Assembly (NCBI RefSeq): GCF_027923545.1
Contig: NZ_BROH01000006.1
Location: 173,455 to 237,454 of the forward strand
DNA length: 64,000 nt
Direction: 5' to 3'
DNA from: Sinisalibacter aestuarii
GTDB lineage: Bacteria > Pseudomonadota > Alphaproteobacteria > Rhodobacterales > Rhodobacteraceae
The position numbers and the translations under genes are program-made. Shown in pieces: positions 17,933-25,921 of the stretch. Numbering within the stretch: position 1 is the first letter of the stretch; every line of letters starts with the position of its first letter. The notes beneath the pieces are model-generated. The model had not been told where the DNA came from. It saw only the letters and a program-made list of their open reading frames with translations, and did no database searches.

Positions 17933-18556
17933 ATGGCTGAAATCAGAAACCTCTTCGTAACCCCGTTCTACCGCGCCCGCCTGTCGGAGCACGGCCCCGC
18001 CGTCGACACCGCCGAGCTTGAGGCAGAATGCCTTGCCATCGCCGAGGATGACGAGGCCGGGCAGCGCTGGTCTGAGGAGAACGATTATCCGGGCTACACG
18101 TCCTACGCCTCGCTTGCCGATCTGCCCTGGCGCTCGCCGGTTTTCGCCGCTGTCAAAAAGGCGCTCGACAAGCACGTCGCCGCCTTTGCCGATACGCTGG
18201 AATGGGATCTGGGCGGCGGCAAGCTGGAACTGGAGGATCTCTGGATCAACATCCTGCCCGAAGGCGGCACGCATTCCAGCCACATCCACCCGCATTCGGT
18301 GATCTCGGGCACCACCTATGTGTCGCTCCCTGAGGGCGCTTCGGCGCTGAAGCTGGAAGATCCGCGCTCGGGCCGGATGATGGCCGCGCCGCCGCGCCGG
18401 AAGGATGCGCGCGAGGATCTGCGGATGTTCGTCTATATGAAGCCGGAGCCGGGCGAGGTGTTTCTGTGGGAAAGCTGGCTGCGCCACGAAGTGCCGCTGA
18501 ACCTTGCGGATGACGAAGAGCGGATTTCGGTGAGCTTCAATTACAAGTGGGTGTGA
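17933..18556 (+). CDS. Putative 2OG-Fe(II) oxygenase of the TIGR02466 type
   Basis: 207 residues, cytoplasmic, with a double-stranded beta-helix pattern: THSSHIHPHSVISGTTYVS carries candidate iron-ligand histidines, and ESWLRHEVPLN plus RISVSFNYKW form the distal His/Arg motif for 2-oxoglutarate. The family is annotated as putative 2OG-Fe(II) oxygenase but has no settled substrate. The ATG at 17933 is used. Its neighbours are the secreted hydrolase (divergent) and an ArsR regulator (convergent, 12 bp away). It lies about 1.7 kb from rplP; see findings. Confidence 0.75.
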   Translation: MAEIRNLFVTPFYRARLSEHGPAVDTAELEAECLAIAEDDEAGQRWSEENDYPGYTSYASLADLPWRSPVFAAVKKALDKHVAAFADTLEWDLGGGKLELEDLWINILPEGGTHSSHIHPHSVISGTTYVSLPEGASALKLEDPRSGRMMAAPPRRKDAREDLRMFVYMKPEPGEVFLWESWLRHEVPLNLADDEERISVSFNYKWV

Positions 18557-18568
18557 GCGGGCGTGCCC

Positions 18569-18922
18569 TCACCGCTGGTGATCGCGCAACCCGTCGCAGA
18601 ACACCGAGCCGATCATCTCAAGGATCAGACGGGCCTTGTCGTCGGTGAGCGCATAGATGCTCGTCTTGCCGTCCTTGTCGAAACTCACCAGCCCCTCGTA
18701 ACGCAGCCGGGCGAGGTGGCTTGAGATCACCGGCTGTGCCGCGCCCATCAGCGCCTGCAGCTCGCCCACGGTTTTCGGTCCGTCCTTGAGATGGCTCAGC
18801 ACCATCAGCCGCCCTTCATGGCCCAGCACTTTGAGCAGGGTCGATGCCTCGAAGGCGTAGGGAGCCAGGGTGCCGCCCGTCGCCGGTTCGGGATCGGGGG
18901 CGTCTTTCACCAGCGTGTCCAT
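18569..18922 (-). CDS. ArsR/SmtB family transcriptional regulator
   Basis: 117 residues with a winged helix: LGHEGRLMVLSHL, recognition helix GAAQPVISSHLARLRYEGLV, and wing DGKTSIYALT. A single cysteine near the C-terminus (SVFCDGL) is the only visible thiol, so metal sensing through a CxC motif is unlikely; redox or metabolite sensing is possible. A perfect inverted repeat about 95 bp upstream is a candidate operator. No partner gene is adjacent on the same strand downstream. Confidence 0.88.
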   Translation of the reverse strand: MDTLVKDAPDPEPATGGTLAPYAFEASTLLKVLGHEGRLMVLSHLKDGPKTVGELQALMGAAQPVISSHLARLRYEGLVSFDKDGKTSIYALTDDKARLILEMIGSVFCDGLRDHQR

Positions 18923-19014
18923 CGGATGTCCTCACACGATCCAATTGCCTGTCGCGGGTCTCTCGCTTGACCGGCCCCGGTGAGGGGGAGGGTCTGGCTC
19001 GCCAGCATCTGCAT

Positions 19015-19035
19015 ATCTGATTATTTTAGTCAGAT
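19015..19035. promoter_or_regulatory. Inverted repeat upstream of arsR-like gene
   Basis: ATCTGA, 9 AT-rich bases, TCAGAT: a perfect 6-bp inverted repeat in a short AT-rich stretch within GC-rich DNA. Spacing suits an ArsR-type winged-helix dimer. It is a candidate autoregulatory operator. Confidence 0.45.
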
Positions 19036-19076
19036 TATTGTCGGGGCCGCAAGGGCCTCGTTTCGACGCACGCCGG

Positions 19077-20087
19077 TCATGCCGCCATGCGGCCCAACCC
19101 ATGCGCCCGTTTCAACGCATGAAGCGCATGCAGCGTGATCCACTTGCTCGGCGCCCCCTTTTCCTCGATGGCCACCAGCGTCGAATAAGTGTTTTCCATC
19201 CGCCAGCGCCCATCCTCGCCCTGCTTGCCCCGCACCAGCGCGACGGCTTCCGCCATGCGGGAATCGTCCACGCCAAGATCGAGCAGCAGATTCAGGATTT
19301 CCAGCGCATCGGTCTGGTACATCAGCGGAAAGCCGAACTTCTTCCACCCCGGCTTCGACACTTTCGCAAGATCATGGCTTCGTTTGAAAATGTGGTGGAT
19401 GAGCAGAAATTCCACCGCCTTTCCAATGGTTTCGCGCATCGGAGCGGAACGCTCGGCCTGCGGGATCTCGGCCAGCGCCTTGAGGGTTTTCACCACGCCC
19501 ATATGGCAGGTATGGCGCCCCCAGCACATCTCGAACCCATCGTAGGGCCAGCCCTGCGGTGCACCATCGCCATCGTCAAAGCGCTGAATGCGGGTGACCC
19601 AGTCAATGCCGGCCCGCACCCGTGGGTCGCCGCCGCGCCCGAACCTGACCAGCGCCCAGAGCATGTTGCCGGTGAGGCAGGGGATCACCCCGCTCGCCCG
19701 CCCGCCGTTAGGTGCCGTGCCGGCCATCGAAAACCCGCCGCTGTCGCGGTGCTGGCTGTGGCTCAGGATGAAATCGCAGGCCGCCTGAATGCGCGGGTCG
19801 CGCCCATCGGCCCCAAGCTCGGCGAGCACCAGCAAGGTCCAGACCGTCGAGGCATATTTGCCGGTGTAGAAGCTTTTTTCCGCGCGCCAATGGCCCCCCG
19901 GCTCCATCGCCTCAAGGATCGTCGAGACCGGCGGCGTGGTATTGATCGCGGCCCGGGCCGCCGTCAGCTCCGGGTCATCGGCAGGGCGGTCGAGAAGACG
20001 GGACAGGGCGCCGGCACGCAGAGCAGGGTTCCCGGCTTCGAGAAGCCAGTCGAGAATGGCGGGGTCTAAGGCGAATTGCGGCGGCAT
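19077..20087 (-). CDS. Squalene-cyclase/prenyltransferase-fold protein of unknown function
   Basis: 336 residues from the ATG at 20087, preceded by GGGGAGG. The sequence consists of repeating alpha/alpha-barrel units with QW-like motifs (GGHWRAEKSF, SGGFSMAG, EDGRWRMENTYS), as in the terpenoid-cyclase/prenyltransferase superfamily. No DXDD protonation motif of true squalene-hopene cyclases is visible, so a role as cyclase is doubtful. Cysteines and histidines cluster in CWGRHTCHMG, which could bind metal. It follows the rplP terminator. Confidence 0.65.
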   Translation of the reverse strand: MPPQFALDPAILDWLLEAGNPALRAGALSRLLDRPADDPELTAARAAINTTPPVSTILEAMEPGGHWRAEKSFYTGKYASTVWTLLVLAELGADGRDPRIQAACDFILSHSQHRDSGGFSMAGTAPNGGRASGVIPCLTGNMLWALVRFGRGGDPRVRAGIDWVTRIQRFDDGDGAPQGWPYDGFEMCWGRHTCHMGVVKTLKALAEIPQAERSAPMRETIGKAVEFLLIHHIFKRSHDLAKVSKPGWKKFGFPLMYQTDALEILNLLLDLGVDDSRMAEAVALVRGKQGEDGRWRMENTYSTLVAIEEKGAPSKWITLHALHALKRAHGLGRMAA

Positions 20088-20165
20088 GACCGTACCTCCC
20101 CGGTGAGGTCGCCACAAGTTTACGCCGGCGCGACTGCCCGGACAATGCGCCCGAGCCAAAAGGAA

Positions 20166-20189
20166 AAGGGCGGGGAAATCCCCGCCCTT
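20166..20189 (-). terminator. Rho-independent terminator after rplP
   Basis: Perfect 10-bp stem AAGGGCGGGG / CCCCGCCCTT with loop AAAT, followed on the minus strand by TTCCTTTTGG. It ends the rplB-rplP transcript 37 bp after rplP and cuts the S10 operon from rpmC. Confidence 0.85.
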
Positions 20190-20226
20190 CCTGTCTCTTC
20201 GTCGGTCCGGGATGCCCGGTGCCCGA

Positions 20227-20640
20227 TTACCAGTCTTCGCGGACCACGGTCCGGGTCTTGATCGGCAGCTTCATCGCGGCGAGGCGGAGCGCTTCGCGCG
20301 CCACGTCTTCCTCGACACCGTCGATCTCGAACATGATGCGGCCGGGTTTTACCTTGGCGGCCCAGTAATCGACCGAGCCCTTGCCTTTACCCATCCGGAC
20401 TTCCGTCGGCTTCGACGACACCGGGGTGTCGGGGAAGATACGGATCCAGACACGGCCCTGACGTTTCATCTGGCGGGTCATCGCGCGGCGGGCCGCCTCG
20501 ATCTGACGCGCCGTGATACGCTCGGGCTGGAGGGCTTTGAGGCCGTAGGTGCCAAAGGTCAGGTCAGACCCGCCCTTTGCCTGGCCCTTGATCCGGCCCT
20601 TGTGCATCTTGCGGAATTTAGTGCGCTTCGGTTGCAGCAT
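20227..20640 (-). CDS. rplP: 50S ribosomal protein L16
   Basis: 137 residues, standard length. It opens [16 protein letters not shown] and contains [12 protein letters not shown] and the [14 protein letters not shown] loop; the arginine of VRMGKGKG corresponds to the residue hydroxylated by YcfD in E. coli. L16 organises the A-site tRNA elbow region. It is the last gene before a terminator, 12 bp after rpsC. Confidence 0.98.
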   Translation of the reverse strand: MLQPKRTKFRKMHKGRIKGQAKGGSDLTFGTYGLKALQPERITARQIEAARRAMTRQMKRQGRVWIRIFPDTPVSSKPTEVRMGKGKGSVDYWAAKVKPGRIMFEIDGVEEDVAREALRLAAMKLPIKTRTVVREDW

Positions 20641-20652
20641 TCTGTGCTCTCC

Positions 20653-21363
20653 TTACCGGCGGCCGCCCATGGCGCCACGCGGCGCCGGGCCTTCCTGGAG
20701 TTCCTGGAGCTTGCGATCATGCGCCGACGGGTCATGTTCAAGGATCTCGCCTTTGTAGATCCAGACCTTGATCCCGATGATGCCGTAAGCCGTTTTGGCC
20801 TCGGCGAGCGCATAGTCGATATCGGCACGCAGGGTGTGCAGCGGCACGCGGCCCTCACGGGTCCACTCGGTGCGGGCGATCTCGGCGCCGCCGAGACGGC
20901 CGGCCACGTTCACCCGGATGCCGAGGGCACCCATGCGCATCGCGTTCTGCGCCGCCCGCTTCATCGCGCGGCGGAACGACACACGACGCTCGAGCTGCTG
21001 AGCGATGCTCTCGGCCACCAGCTGGGCGTCAAGCTCGGGCTTGCGGACCTCGACGATGTTGAGGTGCAGTTCCGAATCCGTCATCTTGGCGATCTTCTTG
21101 CGAAGCACCTCGATGTCGGCGCCTTTCTTGCCGATGATCACGCCGGGGCGCGCGGTGTGGATCGTCACCCGGCACTTCTTGTGCGGGCGCTCGATGATCA
21201 CCTTGCTGACGCCGGCCTGCTTGGCCTCTTCCTTGATGAACTCACGGATTTTCAGGTCTTCCAGAAGAAGATCGCCGTAGTCCTTGGTATCGGCATACCA
21301 GCGGCTGTCCCAGGTGCGGTTGACCTGGAGGCGCATGCCGATCGGATTGACTTTCTGACCCAT
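20653..21363 (-). CDS. rpsC: 30S ribosomal protein S3
   Basis: 236 residues with the KH domain ([20 protein letters not shown]) and the C-terminal S3 domain ([20 protein letters not shown]). S3 lines the mRNA entry channel. Its ATG overlaps the rplV stop as TAATG. Confidence 0.98.
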   Translation of the reverse strand: MGQKVNPIGMRLQVNRTWDSRWYADTKDYGDLLLEDLKIREFIKEEAKQAGVSKVIIERPHKKCRVTIHTARPGVIIGKKGADIEVLRKKIAKMTDSELHLNIVEVRKPELDAQLVAESIAQQLERRVSFRRAMKRAAQNAMRMGALGIRVNVAGRLGGAEIARTEWTREGRVPLHTLRADIDYALAEAKTAYGIIGIKVWIYKGEILEHDPSAHDRKLQELQEGPAPRGAMGGRR

Positions 21364-21743
21364 TAGGCTTGCTCCTCAACTTGACGCACCTTGATGGTGA
21401 GTTCCGAGAACGGCTTGTTGACGCGGCCGTAACGGCCACGCGCCCGCGGACGGCCGCGCTTCATCACCAGGTTCTTGCCCACGAAGGCCTCGGCCACGAC
21501 GAGCTCGTCGACGTCGAGGTTGTGGTTGTTCTCGGCATTCGCGATCGCGGACTGAAGGCATTTCTTCACGTCCTGAGCGATGCGCTTTTTCGAGAAGGTG
21601 AGGTCGTTCAGAGCTTTGTCGACCTTCTTGCCGCGGATCAGGGCGGCCACAAGGTTCAGCTTCTGCGGGCTGGTGCGCAGCATGCGCAGCTTCGCCATCG
21701 CCTCGTTGTCCGCCACGCGGCGGGGATTTTTATCCTTGCCCAT
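21363..21743 (-). CDS. rplV: 50S ribosomal protein L22
   Basis: 126 residues, opening with an alphaproteobacterial extension [18 protein letters not shown] before the conserved [20 protein letters not shown]. The beta-hairpin [17 protein letters not shown] would reach into the exit tunnel, where macrolides act. Three bp after rpsS. Confidence 0.98.
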   Translation of the reverse strand: MGKDKNPRRVADNEAMAKLRMLRTSPQKLNLVAALIRGKKVDKALNDLTFSKKRIAQDVKKCLQSAIANAENNHNLDVDELVVAEAFVGKNLVMKRGRPRARGRYGRVNKPFSELTIKVRQVEEQA

Positions 21744-21746
21744 GGC

Positions 21747-22025
21747 TTACTTCCTTTTCGCTTTCTTGTCGGCGGCGTGACCGTAATAGGTCCGCGTCGG
21801 CGAGTATTCACCGAACTTCTGGCCGATCATCTCTTCGGTGACGAGCACCGGGATATGTTTCTGGCCGTTGTAGACACCGAAGGTGAGGCCCACGAACTGG
21901 GGCAGAATGGTGGACCGGCGCGACCAGATCTTGATCACTTCGTTGCGGCCCGACTCGCGGGATTTTTCGGCCTTCTTGAGGACGTAGGAGTCGACAAAAG
22001 GCCCTTTCCAGACAGAGCGCGACAT
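21747..22025 (-). CDS. rpsS: 30S ribosomal protein S19
   Basis: 92 residues, starting [20 protein letters not shown] and holding [18 protein letters not shown]19 sits in the 30S head and contacts S13 and the A-site tRNA region. It begins 2 bp after rplB. Confidence 0.98.
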   Translation of the reverse strand: MSRSVWKGPFVDSYVLKKAEKSRESGRNEVIKIWSRRSTILPQFVGLTFGVYNGQKHIPVLVTEEMIGQKFGEYSPTRTYYGHAADKKAKRK

Positions 22026-22027
22026 GA

Positions 22028-22870
22028 TTACCGACCCTTCTTCTTGGCGTGGCGGCTACGGATGATGAGCTTCGACGACGCCTTGTTCTTGTTGCGGGTG
22101 CGGGCACCCTTCGTCGGCTTGCCCCAGGGGGTCACCGGGTGACGGCCACCCGAGGTGCGGCCCTCACCACCGCCATGCGGGTGGTCGATCGGGTTCATGA
22201 CGACACCACGGACCGACGGGCGCTTGCCGTAATGGCGGTTGCGGCCGGCTTTACCGAGGTTCTGGTTCGAGTTGTCGGGGTTCGACACCGCGCCGACGGT
22301 GGCCATGCATTCCTGGCGCACCATGCGCAGCTCGCCCGAGCTCAGACGGATCTGGGCGTAGCCGCCATCGCGGCCGACGAACTGGGCGTAGGTGCCCGCG
22401 GCGCGCGCGATCTGGCCGCCCTTGCCCGGCTTCATCTCGACATTGTGCACGATCGTGCCGATCGGCATGCCCGAGAACGGCATCGCGTTGCCCGGCTTGA
22501 TGTCGGCCTTGGCGGAGGCGATCACCGTATCGCCGACGGCGAGACGCTGCGGCGCGATGATGTAGGCCTGCTCGCCGTCTTCATAGGCGATGAGGGCGAT
22601 GAAGGCGGTGCGGTTCGGGTCGTATTCGATCCGGGCCACCTTGGCGGGAACGTCGAACTTGTTCCGCTTGAAATCAACGATGCGGTAGAGACGCTTCGCG
22701 CCACCGCCACGACGACGTTGGGTAATCCGTCCGGTGTTGTTCCGGCCGCCCTTCTTGGTGAGACCCTCGGTGAGAGCCTTCACGGGACGCCCTTTCCAAA
22801 GCTCCGAACGGTCGATCAGCACCAGCCCACGCTGGCCCGGCGTCGTCGGTTTATACGACTTGAGTGCCAT
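22028..22870 (-). CDS. rplB: 50S ribosomal protein L2
   Basis: 280 residues with the C-terminal catalytic-region segment [20 protein letters not shown], which contains the histidine near the peptidyl-transferase centre. It begins the second S10-type transcript: rplW is 2.75 kb upstream behind a terminator, and a good promoter with a leader hairpin lies 100 bp before the start. Confidence 0.98.
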   Translation of the reverse strand: MALKSYKPTTPGQRGLVLIDRSELWKGRPVKALTEGLTKKGGRNNTGRITQRRRGGGAKRLYRIVDFKRNKFDVPAKVARIEYDPNRTAFIALIAYEDGEQAYIIAPQRLAVGDTVIASAKADIKPGNAMPFSGMPIGTIVHNVEMKPGKGGQIARAAGTYAQFVGRDGGYAQIRLSSGELRMVRQECMATVGAVSNPDNSNQNLGKAGRNRHYGKRPSVRGVVMNPIDHPHGGGEGRTSGGRHPVTPWGKPTKGARTRNKNKASSKLIIRSRHAKKKGR

Positions 22871-22932
22871 GCTTTCTGTCTTCCGTTAGCTTGGTGGACC
22901 CTGACGGGTCCGGGGATTCAACAAATGTCACA

Positions 22933-22955
22933 GGCCCCGGAGCGAATCCGGGGCC
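22933..22955 (-). promoter_or_regulatory. Leader hairpin in the rplB 5' UTR
   Basis: Perfect 8-bp stem GGCCCCGG / CCGGGGCC with a 7-nt loop, starting only about 7 nt after the predicted transcription start. No T-run follows, so it is a structured leader (stability or protein binding) rather than a terminator. Confidence 0.5.
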
Positions 22956-22968
22956 GTGTAACCCGCGC

Positions 22969-22997
22969 GGTATAGCGGGGGTTGGGGGTGCTGGCAA
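22969..22997 (-). promoter_or_regulatory. Sigma70-type promoter for rplB-rplP
   Basis: Minus strand: TTGCCA, 17 bp, TATACC. It lies about 100 bp upstream of rplB in the gap created by inserted genes and would restore transcription of the rplB-rpsS-rplV-rpsC-rplP block. Confidence 0.65.
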
Positions 22998-23002
22998 GTG
23001 CC

Positions 23003-23026
23003 GTAGGGTGCGCATTCACACGCACC
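23003..23026 (+). repeat. Single REP-like repeat upstream of the rplB promoter
   Basis: Head GTAG, arms GGTGCG and CGCACC, interior CATTCACA: the least symmetric copy of the family and the only one not in an inverted pair. Confidence 0.75.
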
Positions 23027-23108
23027 CCTCGCTCTTCCCTTCGCGTTGACCGTATTGGAGAGAATTGCGACACTCGCCCGGGCTTTGAATTTGAGGGAGT
23101 TCAAAAAA

Positions 23109-23384
23109 ATGGCCGAAATCTCCGAAGGACCATGGAAGAACTTCGGCAATCAAAGGCTACATTTCCGTGCGACAATTTTTGGATGTGAATATCTTTGTGC
23201 GATTTCGGCACTCGCGCTTGTGGATGACTATCAGCAACCCGGCAATAGAGAATGGCTGGAAATATTTCAGGAGTTTGAGGAGGATATTCTTCGGAGGGCT
23301 GAGCAATGCTTGCCGGAAAATCCGGTTGTTGTGGATGGGCTTCCAACCGTCATTATCAAACAGGGCGATGCCTTGGGTGAGTAA
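23109..23384 (+). CDS. Hypothetical protein, AT-rich, possibly DUF1488-like
   Basis: 91 residues from the ATG at 23109, chosen because GGGAG lies 9 nt upstream (the frame is open to a TTG at 23046). The pattern F.ATIFGCEYLCAISALALVDDY ... FQEFEEDILRRAEQCL ... VVDGLPTVII resembles the small DUF1488 fold, a weak match by eye. Base composition is clearly more AT-rich than the flanking ribosomal genes, which points to horizontal origin. It is followed 17 bp later by another AT-rich gene. Confidence 0.5.
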   Translation: MAEISEGPWKNFGNQRLHFRATIFGCEYLCAISALALVDDYQQPGNREWLEIFQEFEEDILRRAEQCLPENPVVVDGLPTVIIKQGDALGE

Positions 23385-23401
23385 TCGTTGGGAGGGATTG
23401 A

Positions 23402-23704
23402 ATGTGGTTTTTGAAAGAACCGAAGGCGCCACCTTACTGGCCAAAAGGAGTCCCTGATCACCCTGCGGAAACACCGCTTTCAGCATGGGAGAAGGCATTG
23501 TCTACCGATGAGCTATCTCGTTTTCGAAGTTGGCAGAAAGACAATCGGGCCTACGTGAAACGCAAGGCGCGACTTGAGACCTTGGACAAAGGAATCGTGG
23601 CTCTTGTCTTGTTTGGTTTAGTGTTGGCCTTGATTGCCCTGCTATCAGCGATTGGTTTCGAAGGGGGATCGAGCCTATGTCCTCCAATGTATTGTTACGA
23701 CTAG
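23402..23704 (+). CDS. Hypothetical membrane protein, AT-rich
   Basis: 100 residues with a soluble N-terminal half rich in proline and charged residues (TDELSRFRSWQKDNRAYVKRK) and one membrane helix at about residues 64-85, then a short tail ending SLCPPMYCYD. GGGAGGG lies shortly before the ATG. It probably forms a two-gene unit with the preceding gene. No family recognised; composition suggests transfer. Confidence 0.5.
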   Translation: MWFLKEPKAPPYWPKGVPDHPAETPLSAWEKALSTDELSRFRSWQKDNRAYVKRKARLETLDKGIVALVLFGLVLALIALLSAIGFEGGSSLCPPMYCYD

Positions 23705-23731
23705 ACGATCCGGCAGCGTCATTAGAACGCA

Positions 23732-23797
23732 GTAGGGTGCGCATTCATGCGCACCAATTCGGTTCGGACAAGCGGTGCGCATGAATGCGCACCCTAC
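23732..23797. repeat. Inverted pair of REP-like repeats
   Basis: Plus copy 23732-23755 and minus copy 23774-23797, identical in sequence: head GTAG, arms GGTGCGC / GCGCACC, loop ATTCAT. They are separated by 18 bp. The second ends right at the 3' end of the DUF2200 gene (stop at 23794-23796), so head bases overlap the coding end. Confidence 0.85.
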
Positions 23798-24144
23798 CCC
23801 CTCAGGATCTTCGCCATCGCCTTGCCCTTCGCCAACTCGTCCACCAGCTTGTCGAGGTAGCGGATCTCCTGCATCAGCGGCTCTTCGATCTCCTCCACCC
23901 GCACGCCGCAGACCACGCCCTTGATCAGCGCCCGCGCCGGGTTCATCTGCGGCGCGTCTGCGAAGAAGGTCTCGAAATCGCGGCCATCGTCCAGCACTGC
24001 CGCCAGCCCGGCCTCGTCATAGCCCGTCAGCCAGTGGATGATCTCGTCCAGCTCCGCCTTGCTGCGCCCCTTGCGCTCGGCCTTGTTCACGTAATGCGGA
24101 TAGACGCTGGCAAAGCTCATCGTGAATATCCGGTGCTTCGTCAT
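23794..24144 (-). CDS. DUF2200 family protein
   Basis: 116 residues, a near full-length match by eye to DUF2200: [41 protein letters not shown] and a C-terminal [20 protein letters not shown]. The family is small, cytoplasmic and without an assigned biochemical role. GGAGGG lies 7 nt before the ATG. Its last codons overlap a REP-like repeat. It is divergent from the ArsR gene at 24289. Confidence 0.85.
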   Translation of the reverse strand: MTKHRIFTMSFASVYPHYVNKAERKGRSKAELDEIIHWLTGYDEAGLAAVLDDGRDFETFFADAPQMNPARALIKGVVCGVRVEEIEEPLMQEIRYLDKLVDELAKGKAMAKILRG

Positions 24145-24237
24145 GGTCCGGCCCTCCATTGGCTGCCTGCGATGATAGCCCACCGCGCGGCGCAGAACAG
24201 CCCCCGCGCGCGAAGCGCCCCGCCTGCCCCCGCCCCT

Positions 24238-24287
24238 CCAATACTTCACCATTGACAGAACTATCCGACTCACCCAATACTTCACCA
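24238..24287 (+). promoter_or_regulatory. arsR-SRPBCC promoter flanked by 14-bp direct repeats
   Basis: CCAATACTTCACCA occurs at 24238-24251 and again at 24274-24287. Between and into them runs TTGACA (24252-24257), 17 bp, CAATAC (24275-24280); the -10 lies inside the second repeat. Transcription would begin at about 24287, so the arsR mRNA is nearly leaderless (ATG at 24289). The repeats are candidate operators for the encoded regulator. Confidence 0.65.
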
Positions 24288-24288
24288 C

Positions 24289-24633
24289 ATGGGAAACCAA
24301 CAAACAGAACTCGACGCCATCTTCCACGCCCTCGGCGAACCCACCCGCCGGGCGGTGGTGCAGCGGCTCGTCCGGGGCGAAGCCTCGGTGAGCGAGCTGG
24401 CATCGCCGTTCGACATGGGCCTGCCTGCCTTCATGAAGCATCTGGGCGTGCTGGAGGCCGCCGGGCTGATCACCTCGACCAAGACCGGCCGGACCCGGAT
24501 CTGCCGGATCCAGCCAGCCACCCTTTCGGCCGCCGAGAGCTGGTTCGAAGACCAGCGCATCTTTTGGCAGGCCCGCTACAAACAACTCGACGACCTGCTG
24601 GTCGCCCTTGGAGGAAAGAACGATGAAACCTGA
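24289..24633 (+). CDS. ArsR family regulator paired with SRPBCC proteins
   Basis: 114 residues. Winged helix with [20 protein letters not shown], recognition region [19 protein letters not shown] and wing TGRTRICRI. No metal-binding cysteines are seen. ArsR genes of this type commonly precede one or two SRPBCC/AHSA1 genes, as here, and are thought to sense a small hydrophobic ligand. The stop overlaps the start region of the next gene (ATG at 24623), so translation is coupled. Confidence 0.88.
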   Translation: MGNQQTELDAIFHALGEPTRRAVVQRLVRGEASVSELASPFDMGLPAFMKHLGVLEAAGLITSTKTGRTRICRIQPATLSAAESWFEDQRIFWQARYKQLDDLLVALGGKNDET

Positions 24634-25141
24634 TCTGAAATTCCGGTTCCTGACCGACACGACCACCCATACCCTGCGCATCCGGCGCGAATTCGCGGCG
24701 GGGCGGGCGCTGGTCTGGGATTGCTACACGAAGTCCGAACTGCTCGAGAAATGGTTCGCGCCAACACCGCTCGTCACAAAAACCACGCATATGGATTTCA
24801 GCGAGGGCGGCTACTGGCACTACGCGATGGTCGATCCGGAAGGCACGCATTACTGGGGCCGGATGGATTATCGCGCCATCGAGCCGGTCGACCGCTACAG
24901 CTCGGTCGACAGTTTCACCGACGAGACCGGCACGCCGAACCCCGACATGCCCTCCGCCGACTGGGATGTCACCTTCGAGGACGCCGAGATCGGCACCCTG
25001 GTCTCGACCACAGTGCAATATGCCTCGGCAGAAGATCTTCAGAAGGTCATCGACATGGGGATGGAAGCTGGCCTCGCCTCGGCGCTCGAAAACCTCGACG
25101 CCCTTCTTGCCACCCTCGACAGCAAAGGATCGGCCCAATGA
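24623..25141 (+). CDS. SRPBCC (AHSA1-type) domain protein
   Basis: 172 residues with the START-like/AHSA1 layout: [28 protein letters not shown] at the start, [18 protein letters not shown] in the sheet and a long C-terminal helix ([18 protein letters not shown]). The fold makes a hydrophobic ligand cavity. The start at 24623 follows GGAGG and overlaps arsR; the stop overlaps the next gene as ATGA. Ligand unknown. Confidence 0.88.
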   Translation: MKPDLKFRFLTDTTTHTLRIRREFAAGRALVWDCYTKSELLEKWFAPTPLVTKTTHMDFSEGGYWHYAMVDPEGTHYWGRMDYRAIEPVDRYSSVDSFTDETGTPNPDMPSADWDVTFEDAEIGTLVSTTVQYASAEDLQKVIDMGMEAGLASALENLDALLATLDSKGSAQ

Positions 25142-25554
25142 CCGGCCAGACCATCGCCATCGACGCCACCATCGACGCGCCCCTCGACAAGGTCTGGCGC
25201 TGCTACACCGACCCGGCGCACATCACCCAGTGGAACTTCGCCGCAGACGACTGGTGCTGCCCGACCGCCTCAAACGATGTGCGCGTCGGCGGCAGATACG
25301 CCGCGCGGATGGAAGCGAAGGATGGCAGCTTCGGGTTCGACTTCGAGGCCACCTATACCGAGGTCTCGGAGCAGGAAAAGCTGAGCTATACGATGGAAGA
25401 CGGCCGGACGGTGACCACCAGCTTCGAGCCGGCGGGCGCGGGCACCAGGGTGGCGACGATCTTCGAAGCGGAGGCGCAAAATCCGGTCGAGATGCAGCGC
25501 GATGGCTGGCAGGCGATCCTGAACAATTTCAAGAAACACACCGAAACGGCCTGA
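25138..25554 (+). CDS. SRPBCC (AHSA1-type) domain protein, second copy
   Basis: 138 residues: IDATIDAPLDKVWRCYTDPAHITQWNFA, then GGRYAARMEAKDGSFGFDFEATYTEV and C-terminal GWQAILNNFKKHTETA. It is shorter than and clearly diverged from the preceding paralogue. Last gene of the three-gene arsR-SRPBCC-SRPBCC operon, ended by the shared terminator at 25576. Confidence 0.9.
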   Translation: MTGQTIAIDATIDAPLDKVWRCYTDPAHITQWNFAADDWCCPTASNDVRVGGRYAARMEAKDGSFGFDFEATYTEVSEQEKLSYTMEDGRTVTTSFEPAGAGTRVATIFEAEAQNPVEMQRDGWQAILNNFKKHTETA

Positions 25555-25575
25555 CCACAGCCGCAGCCGCAACAA

Positions 25576-25603
25576 AAAAGCCCCCGCATTGGCGGGGGCT
25601 TTT
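25576..25603. terminator. Bidirectional terminator between SRPBCC operon and rplW
   Basis: Perfect 12-bp stem AAAAGCCCCCGC / GCGGGGGCTTTT with a 4-nt loop. Plus strand continues TTTTCC; minus strand continues TTTTTTGTTG. It ends the SRPBCC operon and the rpsL-to-rplW transcript. Confidence 0.88.
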
Positions 25604-25624
25604 CCTTGTCTCTGCCAGAGCGGC

Positions 25625-25921
25625 TCAGAGGCCGGTGGTCACGTCGATCGTGTTGCCTTCTTCCAGCGTCACATAGGCTTTCTTCACGTCTTTCCGCTTG
25701 CCGAGCTGGCCGCGGAAGCGCTTGACCTTGCCTTTGGTGATGGTGGTGTTGACCGCCTTCACCTTGACGCCGAACAGGGTTTCGACCGCTTCCTTGATGA
25801 TCGTCTTGTTGGCCTCGGGGGCCACTTCGAAGACCACCGCGCCGTTCTCCGAGGCCATGGTGGCCTTTTCGGTGATGATCGGCTTGCGGATCACGTCGTA
25901 GAGTTTCGCCTTGTCGGTCAT
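25625..25921 (-). CDS. rplW: 50S ribosomal protein L23
   Basis: 98 residues: [18 protein letters not shown] and [22 protein letters not shown] are diagnostic. L23 is the docking site for trigger factor and SRP at the tunnel exit. It overlaps rplD by ATGA and is the last gene before a terminator; in most bacteria rplB follows directly. Confidence 0.98.
   Translation of the reverse strand: MTDKAKLYDVIRKPIITEKATMASENGAVVFEVAPEANKTIIKEAVETLFGVKVKAVNTTITKGKVKRFRGQLGKRKDVKKAYVTLEEGNTIDVTTGL

Noticed and set aside
19077..20087. Functional squalene-hopene cyclase
   Set aside because: The protein is about half the usual size and no DXDD catalytic motif is visible; only the fold-type repeats are shared.
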